Positions 1 to 9,149 of a stretch of DNA of 39,241 nt are shown in pieces. The notes under the pieces are model-generated. The model was not told where the DNA came from and searched no databases. It worked only from the letters and a program-made list of their open reading frames with translations. Source of the stretch: an uncultured Paraglaciecola sp. (lineage in GTDB: Bacteria; Pseudomonadota; Gammaproteobacteria; Enterobacterales; Alteromonadaceae). Position numbers and translations under genes: made by a program. Location: assembly GCF_913058035.1 (NCBI RefSeq), contig NZ_CAJXPA010000020.1:1-39241 (forward strand), given 5' to 3'. Every line of letters starts with the position of its first letter. The stretch's first letter is position 1.

Positions 1-5
1 AATAC

Positions 6-22
6 ATGTTAACGTTTTACAT
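6..22. promoter_or_regulatory. LacI-type operator-like site upstream of TBDR 1
   Basis: The sequence TGTTAACGTTTTACA lies at 7-21, about 70 bases before the first receptor gene. It is an imperfect palindrome around AACGTT with TGT/ACA outer arms, the usual form of LacI/PurR-family operators. A related AAACGTTT-centred site precedes the second receptor (3989-4002). The regulator itself is not in the window, so assignment to the LacI family is inference from motif shape. Confidence 0.4.
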
Positions 23-92
23 CATTTATAAATTTTGAAATACCTTTAATAAATACCCTCAATAAATACTTTCATAACGTATTGTCTAATAC

Positions 93-3000
93 ATGAAATT
101 TAAAAACTTATCAAAATCATTGATAATCAACACTGACCTAAAAATGATGGGTTGCTGCGTGGTTTTATGTTTGTTTAGTCAGATGCTTTGGGCGCGATCT
201 AAGCCAACTTTTTTGGATTTCAACATTGACCCCAGCTATGCTGATGTTTCGTTAATCGAGTTTGCTAAGCAAGCCGATCTCACCATTATCTTTCCTTATG
301 AAAAAGTACAATCTCGGCAAGCTAATTCTTTAAAAGGTAGCTTTACTATTGAGCAAGGGATGAGCAGTCTGCTCAAAAATACTGGGTTGGTTGCTTCTTT
401 TGAGAGGGATGGGGTAGTCACTATCAAACGTATTTCAATTCGCGATACGGTGGTTGAAGACAAAACATTGTTGCAAGAAATAGCAGAATTGTTTATTGGT
501 AGTGGCGATAACATCGTCACTTACCCCGAAGAGCCCCAGAATATTGAACTGATTGAAGTCCGAGGAATTCGCGGCAGTATGGACTGGGCCTTAGACATTA
601 AACAAGAATCAATCGGTGTGTCTGAATCCATTCAATCTGAAGAAATTGGTAAGTTTCCAGATCTAAACTTAGCCGAGTCATTACAAAGAATAACGGGGGT
701 TTCGATTGACCGGTCTGAAGGTGAAGGACAATTTGTTACTGTGCGAGGCTTAGGTCCACAATTTAATACGGTTTTAAGTAATGGAAGAAGATTGGCAACG
801 GATAATCAAGGTCGTGAATTTAGTTTTGACACAATAGCATCAGAACTGGTGACCTCGGTGACGGTAGATAAAACTTTTTCAGCATCCCAGCCTTCTGGTG
901 GAATCGGTTCAGTGATTAATATAAAAACTGCGCGACCAATGGCATCAAAGGACTTTAAGATTGCTGGTAGTATTAAAGCTACGTTTGACGCTAACAGTCG
1001 AAAAACGACTCCTCAAGGTACTATTTTTTTTAGCCATAGTAATGATAAGTTGGGATGGTTGATTTCATTATCACATCAAACGCGTAAATCACGGATAAAT
1101 GAAGTACAAATTGACGGCTGGTTGCTAAATACTGATATTCCGCTTGAGCAAATCACTACTAGTGCAGAGAATATTTTTGTACCCAGAAACTACGACCAAC
1201 GAGTTCGATTTGACCAACGTACTCGGAGGGGTGGAACCTTAGTTTTACAATACAAGGCAACATCAAATCTGGATATCAGTTTCGACTATTTACAGTCAGA
1301 CTTTAATGTAAAAACTGATTCAACATCTTTAGGACATTGGTTTACATCGAGTAATTTAGAAGATGTCGTTACTGATGAAAATGGTACTGTAATTGCGCTT
1401 TCTCAAAATGTAGGTCATGCAACAGACTTTCATGCTCGGACTTTCGACAGGCCTTCTAGTGTCAGTGCATTAGGATTGAATAGCAGTTGGCAAGCCAATC
1501 CAAAATTGTTGTTAGAATTCGATGTCTCTAGTTCAAAGGCAAGCACCGAAGATCGTGTTGGTGCAGGTAATGCTCTGACGTTAATCGGTTACCTCAATCG
1601 GTCTTCTTTTTCTATGTTCAAGGATCAAATCTTGCCACACATATCGGATTTCGAATCATCAAATCCAACCGTTCTTGATGCGTTAGGAAATATTACTGGT
1701 GTGTCTGACTATTTGGATCCGACGAACAGTAGAGCACACGTGATGTTGCGTCGTGGTTGGAACATTGAAGATAAATTTGACCAACTAAAAACTGATATTA
1801 CGCTTTTTGATCCACTTACTTCTGATATTGATATAAAATTTTGCTTTATGTATTCAATACAATCAAAACGCAACGAAACTTCGGATAAGGAAAAAAATGA
1901 ACTGCATCGTTCGTTCTGTGGTTATTTTCAACGCCCTGATATTCCTGATAATTTCCAAACGATATTTCATGCGGGCAATGATTTTCTTAGTGGTATAAGT
2001 GGCAGTGAATTCTTACCAAAACGTTGGTTAAGACATGATGGCGAAACCCTTTTTAACTTTTTGGAGTCAGCTAGCGATATTAATTTTGATGCGGTGATAC
2101 GCGATAACTCTTTTACGGTTATCGAGAGTGTCATGTCTGCCTACCTTCAAGGGCAGCAGAGATTACGATGGCATGATATCGAAATCACATCACAATATGG
2201 GGTACGTTATGAAAACACCGATATCGTGGTTACCGGATTTGAGTCAGACTTGTTAGCCTTAACGATCCTCGATCAAACTGAACTGGGTCAACTTAATTCA
2301 CCGGGGCGTTCCATCTCGCAATCTGCGTCTTATGATACTTGGTTGCCTAGTATATCGATAAAAGCAGAATGGCAAGAAAACATCATTGCTAGATTAGGTG
2401 TGTCTCGATCGTTAACACGACCTACTATGCAGCAGTTATCACCAAGTTTGGTGTTAAATACCACACGTCAAGGCGGTGATTTGCGAGCTAGTTCAGGCAA
2501 CTCAGACCTTAAACCATTCGAGTCTACCAACTTCGATCTGACCCTTGAATGGTACTACCATCCAATGAGTTACCTATCTGCTAGTTACTTTAAAAAGGAA
2601 GTGAGTAATTTTATCGTTAGTACAGTGACGCAAACGACTATAAATGATGTCACTGATCCCAGCACAGGAACTGACTCTAGTGCACCAGATAGTGAAGACA
2701 CATTAGCCGAATTTGACTTAACAACTCCTATTAATGCTCAAACGGCAACAGTAAGTGGATTTGAGTTTGCAATTCAGCATGATTTTGATAGTGGCTTTGG
2801 AGTAGTGGCAAACATGACGCTGGTAGACAGCAATGCAAAACTGGATCCCAGCAATATTTCGCAAAAGTTTGCTTTAACAGGCCTGAGTGACTCACAGAAT
2901 CTTATCGTCTATTACGAGAAAGGCCCAGCGAACATCAGACTGGCTTGGAATCATCGTGATGGATTTTTACAATCCTTGGTGCAAATACAAGGGCCTGAGC

Positions 3001-3194
3001 CAACCTATGTGCGTAGCCACCAACAATTTGATTTAAGCGCTAGTTATGCCGTCAATGACAACCTTTCTGTATTCCTGGAAGGGGTAAATATTACTGAAGA
3101 AAATGTTCTTAAACACGGACGTTATAGCAACCAACTGCTTTTAGCTCAACAGCCTGGTGCACGTTATTCTTTAGGTTTACGCGGTAGTTTTTAA
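93..3194 (+). CDS. TonB-dependent receptor with N-terminal STN domain
   Basis: Outer-membrane active transporter of the TonB-Xanth-Caul type, 1033 residues, probably importing a carbohydrate or other large ligand with TonB energy. The N-terminus has basic residues and a hydrophobic stretch (about 18-34) that fits a signal peptide. Residues about 43-113 look like a secretin/TonB short N-terminal (STN) domain. A TonB-box-like IELIEVRG is at 151-158. The plug (about 165-282) has the family pattern IGKFPDLNLAESLQRITGVSI and VRGLGPQFN. The rest is the barrel, with a late NSDLKPFES-type motif and a terminal Phe (RGSF). An STN domain often signals to a FecR-like anti-sigma factor, but no fecI/fecR pair is seen nearby. 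The substrate is unknown. Confidence 0.93.
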   Translation: MKFKNLSKSLIINTDLKMMGCCVVLCLFSQMLWARSKPTFLDFNIDPSYADVSLIEFAKQADLTIIFPYEKVQSRQANSLKGSFTIEQGMSSLLKNTGLVASFERDGVVTIKRISIRDTVVEDKTLLQEIAELFIGSGDNIVTYPEEPQNIELIEVRGIRGSMDWALDIKQESIGVSESIQSEEIGKFPDLNLAESLQRITGVSIDRSEGEGQFVTVRGLGPQFNTVLSNGRRLATDNQGREFSFDTIASELVTSVTVDKTFSASQPSGGIGSVINIKTARPMASKDFKIAGSIKATFDANSRKTTPQGTIFFSHSNDKLGWLISLSHQTRKSRINEVQIDGWLLNTDIPLEQITTSAENIFVPRNYDQRVRFDQRTRRGGTLVLQYKATSNLDISFDYLQSDFNVKTDSTSLGHWFTSSNLEDVVTDENGTVIALSQNVGHATDFHARTFDRPSSVSALGLNSSWQANPKLLLEFDVSSSKASTEDRVGAGNALTLIGYLNRSSFSMFKDQILPHISDFESSNPTVLDALGNITGVSDYLDPTNSRAHVMLRRGWNIEDKFDQLKTDITLFDPLTSDIDIKFCFMYSIQSKRNETSDKEKNELHRSFCGYFQRPDIPDNFQTIFHAGNDFLSGISGSEFLPKRWLRHDGETLFNFLESASDINFDAVIRDNSFTVIESVMSAYLQGQQRLRWHDIEITSQYGVRYENTDIVVTGFESDLLALTILDQTELGQLNSPGRSISQSASYDTWLPSISIKAEWQENIIARLGVSRSLTRPTMQQLSPSLVLNTTRQGGDLRASSGNSDLKPFESTNFDLTLEWYYHPMSYLSASYFKKEVSNFIVSTVTQTTINDVTDPSTGTDSSAPDSEDTLAEFDLTTPINAQTATVSGFEFAIQHDFDSGFGVVANMTLVDSNAKLDPSNISQKFALTGLSDSQNLIVYYEKGPANIRLAWNHRDGFLQSLVQIQGPEPTYVRSHQQFDLSASYAVNDNLSVFLEGVNITEENVLKHGRYSNQLLLAQQPGARYSLGLRGSF

Positions 3195-3529
3195 TTTCGT
3201 GATAAACATAGAATGTATTGGTAGTAAAACAACCTTGGGCTATGGCGTAATAGACCATTTCCGGATGAACCCGGAATGAAACAAATGACATCCTTCGTCT
3301 TCATAGCTTATTGACGATCAACTACATCAATTATACTTCCTAGTGCGCCAGCTATAATTCGCACGTCACCAATAAAAGCCGCTGCACAGCAACACAACTT
3401 TCCATTTTTATTTTGTTTAAAATAACCCACCATTATTTTGTACTAGAAACGGAATAACTGACAAGACCTCGAGAGATTAATTTTTTGTAAATACAATGTT
3501 AAGCACATGGCAAATGTTAAGAGTGGGTT

Positions 3530-3635
3530 AAAATCGGTTTGAAATGCAACTAATTCGGCGTTTTCAATAATGTAAAGAAAATTAACACTACGTCAAAATC
3601 GGTTTTGTATACAACAATATCGGCGTCTTTAATAC
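3530..3635. repeat. Twice-repeated 41-base motif, 65-bp period
   Basis: Both copies read AAAATCGGTTT, six variable bases, CAAC, four variable bases, TCGGCGT, then a T/A-rich tail (copy 1 at 3530-3570, copy 2 at 3595-3635). The conserved blocks keep identical internal spacing while the bases between them differ. That is the pattern of a duplicated protein-binding site rather than a recent duplication. The bound protein is unknown. Confidence 0.55.
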
Positions 3636-3988
3636 TAAGATTTCTAAATTTTATTTTTAAAATAATAATAAATTTTAATTAAAACAGTAGCTTGGTAGAT
3701 CTCATTACAAGTAAAATAACAAGTATATTTTTTACAGTCAGTTTACATAGACTGTTCAAAGTTAACATCTTCATGTTCTAATTTGAGCGCAGAAGGCATA
3801 AATTATTATCAAAGTCCTGCTGCACAGACAGACACTTTTTGGCAGATAATGTGTTTATCAAACGACAAATGATGAATTATTTATTGCCTAGAAGGGAGAT
3901 TGACTGGAGGAAAAACGATAGCCAATCGTCTAGCAGATACAGCCATGTAAAAAAATTGTAAATTAAGCCAAATAGATATTTAACATGG

Positions 3989-4002
3989 TGTAAACGTTTT
4001 GT
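3989..4002. promoter_or_regulatory. LacI-type operator-like site upstream of TBDR 2
   Basis: TGTAAACGTTTTGT contains the perfect 8-bp palindrome AAACGTTT (3992-3999), 41 bases before the second receptor start. It resembles the site at 7-21 before receptor 1 and LacI-family operators with a central CG. Shared control of both receptors by one sugar-responsive repressor is inferred. Confidence 0.42.
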
Positions 4003-4040
4003 TTTTAACTTAATACTAAAACACACATAGGCACAACAAT

Positions 4041-7000
4041 ATGATGAAAACACATAAAATATTCAAAAAGTCGTTACTAACGCAAACTATCGGAATCATG
4101 CTTGGCACAGCAGTAGTTTTACCCGCTGTGGCACAAGAAGTAGATAACACCGAAGTGATCCAAGTTAAGGGTGTTCGTGGCAGTCTGTCCCAGTCAATGG
4201 ATATTAAACGACAATCTGCAGGTGTTGTTGACGCTATTTCATCCGTAGATATGGGTAAATTCCCAGATACTAACCTAGCTGAATCTTTGCAACGTATTAC
4301 AGGCGTATCTATCAACCGTGTTAACGGTGAAGGTTCAGAAGTCACCGTTCGTGGTTTTGGTGGTAACTTTAATTTGGTTACCCTCAATGGTCGTCAAATG
4401 CCAGCAGCCAACGTTGGCAGCATCACTGGTAACCCACAAGATAAAGGAGCAGCAGGTACTAGTCGTTCTTTTGATTTTTCAAATCTTGCCTCAGAGGGTG
4501 TCAGTGGGATAGAAGTATATAAAACAGGCCGTGCCGGAATAAGTTCTGGTGGCCTTGGTGCAACAATCAATATTAATACTTTAAAACCTTTAGTGGTGGG
4601 TAAAAATACCAGTTCTGTTGGTGTGAAAGCAGTCAAAGATGAAAGTGGTGATGGTGTCACTCCAGAGTTGAGTGGCGTCACTAATTGGGTAAACGACGAC
4701 TCAACTTTTGGCGTTTCGTTATTTGGTTCATTCCAAGAACGTGATTCTGGCAGTCGTCACATGAGTACTGAAGTATATGAGTTGCGTACATACAATGGCG
4801 CAGATGATTTGAATTCTCTTACTATTCCCGGTGCTACAGTTATAAATGAACCAAACGTTGGGCAGATTTTAGCCATTCCAAGTAACATCGGTTTAGGTAC
4901 TAACCAAGATAATCGTGAACGCACTAACGCCATGCTGACGGTACAATTTGCACCGTCGAATGATTTGACATTGACTGCTGATGTGACGTATGCAAAAAAT
5001 GAGAAAGAATCAACATCACTTATTGATGGTATTTGGTTTGCAAGACAATTTAGTTCAGTTGAATTTGATGGCAACCCAGTAGTGTCCACGCCAGTGAAAT
5101 TTTCTGAGACTGGTGGAGCAAATAATGAAGTGGTCGGTAAAGATTTCTTCTTTCAAAACTTAGCATTAGCGACGAAAGATGAATTAAAATCTTTTGGTTT
5201 TAATGCCGATTATAACGTGAATGATGACCTTAGCTTAAGCTTTGATGTCGCGTCATCACAGGCGACCAGTGGTGGTGCAGGTCCTGATGGACTTAACGTT
5301 ATTCGCTTTAATTTAGCAGGCGCAACTGCTGGTTGGCAAACTGCTGATTTTACTCAACCCATTCCTGCAGCAAGCATACTAGTTGAAGACACTATCAAAG
5401 GTGGTAACGGAAACGGAATTTTTGATAAGGCTGATATTGGGTCTCAGGTAAGCCAAACAGACAAATCTAATCAACAAACTGATGTAGACCAAATTCGTTT
5501 TGAAGGTCAATGGATTGGTGATGAGGTAACAATTGATTTTGGTGTTGGATATCTTGCAACCGAAATGAGACAAACACGTCAAGCTTCAACTGACGCCCTA
5601 GGAGATTGGGGTGTAACCAGTCCTGGTGATATTCCTGAAGGTTTATTCGATATAAGTTGTACTGGTTGTGCATTTGAAGATTATGATGTTTCAGGTGTCG
5701 AAGGAGCTGATGCGAATTCACCAGGTGGAACAACTATACCCTTAGGTAGCGTTTCATTTGGTGGTGACCCGCTTGCTCTTCTAAACGCGGTTGGTCCTAC
5801 TTATGGTGTATCTTTAGCTGATCGTTCAATCAATACGGATGATGATAATACAGTTGAAGAAGAAATTATTTCAGTTTATGTTCAAGCGGTGATGGATTAT
5901 GAAATTGGTGAGATGCCTCTAAACATTGTTGCTGGTTTGCGCTATGAGCAGACTGATGTAACTTCATCATCGATTCAGTTTTTACCTACACAAATAATTT
6001 GGGAAGCTGATAACGACTTTTTACCCGTGTTAGGTGCGTCAGTAGAAACTATTTCTGACAAAAACGATTATTCTAATTTTTTACCTAGTCTTGATTTGAC
6101 CCTCGATGTGAATGATGAGATTAAGGCTCGTGCTTCTTTCAGTAAAACTCTAGCTCGACCTTCTTACGATCAATTGTTTCAATCGACTTCAATATCACCA
6201 CCACCGCGCTTAACATATTTGGGTGGTGTCGCAACAGGTGCATCAGGTAATGCACAATTGGATCCTCTTGAATCTACAAACATTGATTTATCTGCAGAAT
6301 ATTACTACAGCGACTCAAGTATGGTTTCAATCGGTTATTATAGAAAAGATGTCGAAAACTTTGTGGGTATCGCGCAAACTGAAAGATCATTGTTTGGACT
6401 GCTAGATGCTACTTCAGGTGCTGCCGGAACAACCTCAGGTGATGCAATAGCTGCATTGACTGCTGGTGGTTATGACGTATCCGAAGTGAACTTGTTTACT
6501 ATGTCGGCAGTTTTGCAAAACCCAGCTGATTTTCCTAATGGTGCTGCAGATTTCCAAGACCCTGTTACCAATCCAAACTTTGAAGGCGAAGTGTTTGCAG
6601 CTTATGATGTTTTTGCAGTTGCAGGTGACCCACTACTACAATTTCAGGTAACGGGTCCAATTAACGACAAAAGCGCTGTGATCGATGGTTTTGAATTTGC
6701 TTGGCAACATTTCTTTGGTGAAACAGGGTTTGGCTATCAATTAAACTACACCACAGTTAATGGTGATATTGGCTTCGATAATGGTGGTGCTATCAGTGTT
6801 GACCAATTTGCATTAGAAGGCTTAAGTGATACGGCTAACGCAGTGTTAATTTATGAAAAAGAGGGGTTATCAGCCCGTATTGCATACAACTGGCGTGATG
6901 AATTTTTAAGCACTACTAACCGTGGTAAAGGTCCGCGTAACCCGGTATATGTGTCTGAAACTGAGCAAGTTGACGTTAACATTAGCTATGACGTGAGCGA

Positions 7001-7136
7001 GGACTTGTCCGTTAGTTTAGATGTTATTAACCTATTGGAAGAAGGTCAGCGTAAATTTGGTCGTAGTAAAAATAATATCTTCTTTGTTCAAGAAGCAGAC
7101 AGACGTATGGTATTGAGTGCAAGTTACAGCTTCTAA
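4041..7136 (+). CDS. TonB-dependent receptor (TonB-Xanth-Caul type)
   Basis: Outer-membrane TonB-dependent transporter of 1031 residues, the usual size for large carbohydrate-uptake receptors. A signal peptide is clear (MMKTHKIFKKS, a hydrophobic core, then AVA-Q around 29-32). A TonB-box-like EVIQVKG is at 38-44. The plug (about 50-180) contains GKFPDTNLAESLQRITGVSI, VRGFGGNF and a SGGLGATINI-type end. The C-terminus is SASYSF, ending in Phe as barrel proteins do. It is a paralogue of receptor 1 but lacks the STN domain. A loop near residue 540 has an SCTGC cysteine pair, uncommon in such barrels. It heads a co-directional series with sapC, a cupin-8 protein and two halogenase-like genes, and that context suggests they act on the same ligand or envelope process. 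Confidence 0.95.
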   Translation: MMKTHKIFKKSLLTQTIGIMLGTAVVLPAVAQEVDNTEVIQVKGVRGSLSQSMDIKRQSAGVVDAISSVDMGKFPDTNLAESLQRITGVSINRVNGEGSEVTVRGFGGNFNLVTLNGRQMPAANVGSITGNPQDKGAAGTSRSFDFSNLASEGVSGIEVYKTGRAGISSGGLGATININTLKPLVVGKNTSSVGVKAVKDESGDGVTPELSGVTNWVNDDSTFGVSLFGSFQERDSGSRHMSTEVYELRTYNGADDLNSLTIPGATVINEPNVGQILAIPSNIGLGTNQDNRERTNAMLTVQFAPSNDLTLTADVTYAKNEKESTSLIDGIWFARQFSSVEFDGNPVVSTPVKFSETGGANNEVVGKDFFFQNLALATKDELKSFGFNADYNVNDDLSLSFDVASSQATSGGAGPDGLNVIRFNLAGATAGWQTADFTQPIPAASILVEDTIKGGNGNGIFDKADIGSQVSQTDKSNQQTDVDQIRFEGQWIGDEVTIDFGVGYLATEMRQTRQASTDALGDWGVTSPGDIPEGLFDISCTGCAFEDYDVSGVEGADANSPGGTTIPLGSVSFGGDPLALLNAVGPTYGVSLADRSINTDDDNTVEEEIISVYVQAVMDYEIGEMPLNIVAGLRYEQTDVTSSSIQFLPTQIIWEADNDFLPVLGASVETISDKNDYSNFLPSLDLTLDVNDEIKARASFSKTLARPSYDQLFQSTSISPPPRLTYLGGVATGASGNAQLDPLESTNIDLSAEYYYSDSSMVSIGYYRKDVENFVGIAQTERSLFGLLDATSGAAGTTSGDAIAALTAGGYDVSEVNLFTMSAVLQNPADFPNGAADFQDPVTNPNFEGEVFAAYDVFAVAGDPLLQFQVTGPINDKSAVIDGFEFAWQHFFGETGFGYQLNYTTVNGDIGFDNGGAISVDQFALEGLSDTANAVLIYEKEGLSARIAYNWRDEFLSTTNRGKGPRNPVYVSETEQVDVNISYDVSEDLSVSLDVINLLEEGQRKFGRSKNNIFFVQEADRRMVLSASYSF

Positions 7137-7151
7137 TAACTTAAGGTTTTC

Positions 7152-7176
7152 CCTCAGTCAGTTTTTCTGACTGAGG
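7152..7176 (+). terminator. Strong hairpin after TBDR 2 (terminator or processing site)
   Basis: A perfect 10-bp stem (CCTCAGTCAG with CTGACTGAGG) encloses a TTTTT loop, 15 bases after the receptor stop. The downstream bases TGCTTAAT are a poor T-run, so it may be a partial terminator or an mRNA-stabilising 3' end rather than a full stop. Confidence 0.6.
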
Positions 7177-7222
7177 TGCTTAATACAAATTAACAAAAGA
7201 GTTGAAAACAATTTTATTGTCA

Positions 7223-7285
7223 AAGAGTGAAACATGAGTATTCTGTTTCACTCTTATCCGTTGCGACAGCATTTCTTGCAATGCT
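7223..7285 (+). promoter_or_regulatory. Two further stem-loops in the sapC leader
   Basis: A perfect 11-bp stem (AAGAGTGAAAC 7223-7233 with GTTTCACTCTT 7245-7255, 11-base loop) is followed by a 6-bp stem (AGCATT 7268-7273 with AATGCT 7280-7285). With the hairpin at 7152-7176 this makes three successive structures in the 200 bases between receptor 2 and sapC. They could set differential expression of receptor and downstream genes. Function is inferred. Confidence 0.45.
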
Positions 7286-7336
7286 AGTATAAATGAACGC
7301 AATTTTATAAATACAACCCGTAAAGCGAAACACGCT

Positions 7337-8068
7337 ATGAGTAAAGCAACCGTATTAAATAATGTAGATCATAAAAGTGTAAAGGTTGATACTCGACCTG
7401 GATCCAGTCATTACAAGCACGTCAACCGATCTTTGGTATATGCGACAGAAATAAGCGAACTTCATAAAGAGTTTCCGTTGGTATTTTATAAAGATCTCGA
7501 CACTGAACAGCTACAATTACATGCCATTCTTGGTCTTGAAAAAGACGAAAATTTATTTATTGGGGATAGTGGTTGGAGCACGCGATTTGTGCCGGCACTT
7601 CTGGCCAGAGGCCCTTTTAGTTTAGGTTATAAAAAAGCGCAAGACGAAGGCGAGTCATCATCTGCTCCTCTTATCTGCATCGACATGCAAGACCCACGAG
7701 TGAACACTGAACAAGGTGAAGATATTTTTCTGCCATTTGGAGGAGAGGCACCTTATCTTGAATATGTCAAAAAAGCCCTACAAACTATCGATAGCGGAAT
7801 ACAGTTTGATAAGACATTGTTTACATTGGTTGAGTCTATGGACTTACTAGAGCCTGTGTCGATCCAAATCACACTCAGTAATGTTGAAGAAATTAATTTT
7901 AGTGATTATTACACGATCAACCAACAAAAATTAGCCACATTGGATGGTGAAAGTCTAAGTAAACTCAATCAATATGGAGTGCTGAGTCTTTTGTATTTTG
8001 TACTCGCTTCAATGGGTAATTTCCAACAGCTAATCGCACTCAAAAATGCAAAGTCGGCAATGTTATAA
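7337..8068 (+). CDS. sapC: SapC family protein
   Basis: A 243-residue protein matching the SapC family (PF07277), named after a Campylobacter S-layer locus but of unknown biochemical role. Visible family features are the early HYKHVNRSLVYATEISELHKEFPLVFYKD region and the central IGDSGWSTRFVPALLARGPFSLG segment. No signal peptide or membrane span is evident. It lies 200 bases after receptor 2, separated by three hairpins, and 27 bases before the cupin-8 gene. SapC genes recur beside TonB receptors and halogenase-like genes in marine proteobacteria, which is the context here. How it works there is not known. Confidence 0.88.
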   Translation: MSKATVLNNVDHKSVKVDTRPGSSHYKHVNRSLVYATEISELHKEFPLVFYKDLDTEQLQLHAILGLEKDENLFIGDSGWSTRFVPALLARGPFSLGYKKAQDEGESSSAPLICIDMQDPRVNTEQGEDIFLPFGGEAPYLEYVKKALQTIDSGIQFDKTLFTLVESMDLLEPVSIQITLSNVEEINFSDYYTINQQKLATLDGESLSKLNQYGVLSLLYFVLASMGNFQQLIALKNAKSAML

Positions 8069-8095
8069 TTCTCATCGATATAAGGCATAGCTTGC

Positions 8096-9127
8096 GTGAT
8101 AAATAAACAAAATAAAGTCAGAGTACTGGAAGACATAACGCCAGATTCCATTCCATATGATGAGCTATTTGCAGAGGATCAACCCGTCATTTTAAAAGGA
8201 CTGGTAAAAAACTGGCCTTTGGTAAAAGCGGGACATCAATCACCTGATAAAGTAATGGAACAATTAGAGCAGCATTATAGTCAACGTCCGATGCTAGTTT
8301 ACAAAGGGTCACCAGAAATAAAAGCACGCTTTGGCTATGACAAATCTTGTACTGGTTTTAACTATTCCAGTGAGCGAACTACTATTCCTGAGGTGTTTAG
8401 TACCATTCGCAGTCAATTGTCTCAGGAACAGCATGACTATCTATATATCAATTCGCTTAGATTAGATGAAGGTTTCCCTGAGCTGAGTGAAAGCCATAGT
8501 CTGACTTTCGATCACTCTGAATTTAAGCATAATCAGCCAGTTGCTAAAATTTGGTTAGGCACAGAGTCTGTTGCCGCCGCACATTTTGACCAGCCTAAAA
8601 ATATCGCTTGTTGTGTGGTAGGTAAACGACGCTTTACTCTGTTTGCACCTGATCAGGTGCATAATTTATATCCAGGTCCACTCACTCCTACACCTGGCGG
8701 ACAGATGGTTACTTTAGCCGATCTCAGTAAACCAGACTTCACACGTTTTCCACTTTTAAAACAGGCCCTTGAAAATGCTTACATCGTCGATCTTGAACCC
8801 GGTGATGGCTTATATTATCCGAATATGTGGTGGCACGAAGTTGAGGCCTTTGACCGTTTTAATGCCATGGTGAATTTTTGGTGGATGACTGCCCCACCTT
8901 ATTTAGGTAATCCGATGGATGTGCTGATGCATGCCATGATGAGTGTAAGAGATCGCCCAGCTTACGAAAAGACGGCATGGAAGGAGTTATTTGACTATTA
9001 CATCTTTGATGATCCTGAGCAGGTACGGGCACATCTTCCGCCTGAGAGTCATGGGGTATTTGCAAGTATGGACGATAATTTAAGTAGGCGCTTGCGCGCA
9101 ATGTTACGAAATAATTTAAACCGATGA
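8096..9127 (+). CDS. Cupin-8 (JmjC-like) Fe(II)/2-oxoglutarate oxygenase family protein
   Basis: A 343-residue protein with the JmjC-like cupin-8 fold, a family that includes peptidyl and small-molecule hydroxylases. The likely metal triad is intact: H163-x-D165 in AAHFDQPKN and H247 in YYPNMWWHEVEAF, with GKRRFTLFAPD between them as in FIH-type enzymes. The reading frame begins with GTG at 8096, preceded by AAGG. No ATG in the same frame lies near the N-terminus, so GTG is the likely start. It sits between sapC and the first halogenase-like gene, spaced 27 and 22 bases, and is probably co-transcribed. A substrate protein or metabolite cannot be named; the receptors or a halogenated ligand are possibilities only. 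Confidence 0.87.
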   Translation: MINKQNKVRVLEDITPDSIPYDELFAEDQPVILKGLVKNWPLVKAGHQSPDKVMEQLEQHYSQRPMLVYKGSPEIKARFGYDKSCTGFNYSSERTTIPEVFSTIRSQLSQEQHDYLYINSLRLDEGFPELSESHSLTFDHSEFKHNQPVAKIWLGTESVAAAHFDQPKNIACCVVGKRRFTLFAPDQVHNLYPGPLTPTPGGQMVTLADLSKPDFTRFPLLKQALENAYIVDLEPGDGLYYPNMWWHEVEAFDRFNAMVNFWWMTAPPYLGNPMDVLMHAMMSVRDRPAYEKTAWKELFDYYIFDDPEQVRAHLPPESHGVFASMDDNLSRRLRAMLRNNLNR

Positions 9128-9149
9128 AGATAAGAGACAATATATAAAC

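Larger units (their letters stand above)
3195..4040. other. 846-bp intergenic region between the two receptor genes
   Basis: No convincing gene is present. A small hairpin after receptor 1 (TTCCGG 3259-3264 with CCGGAA 3271-3276) has no T-run and is a weak terminator candidate. A 41-base motif occurs twice (3530-3570 and 3595-3635). An AAACGTTT palindrome at 3992-3999 resembles a LacI-type operator and lies 41 bases before the second receptor start. The length suggests a separately regulated promoter for receptor 2. Confidence 0.6.

Noticed and set aside
3869-3961. Thirty-codon frame upstream of receptor 2 beginning ATGATGAAT
   Set aside because: No ribosome binding site and no recognisable motif; its end lies next to the operator-like site, so it is more likely promoter or leader sequence.
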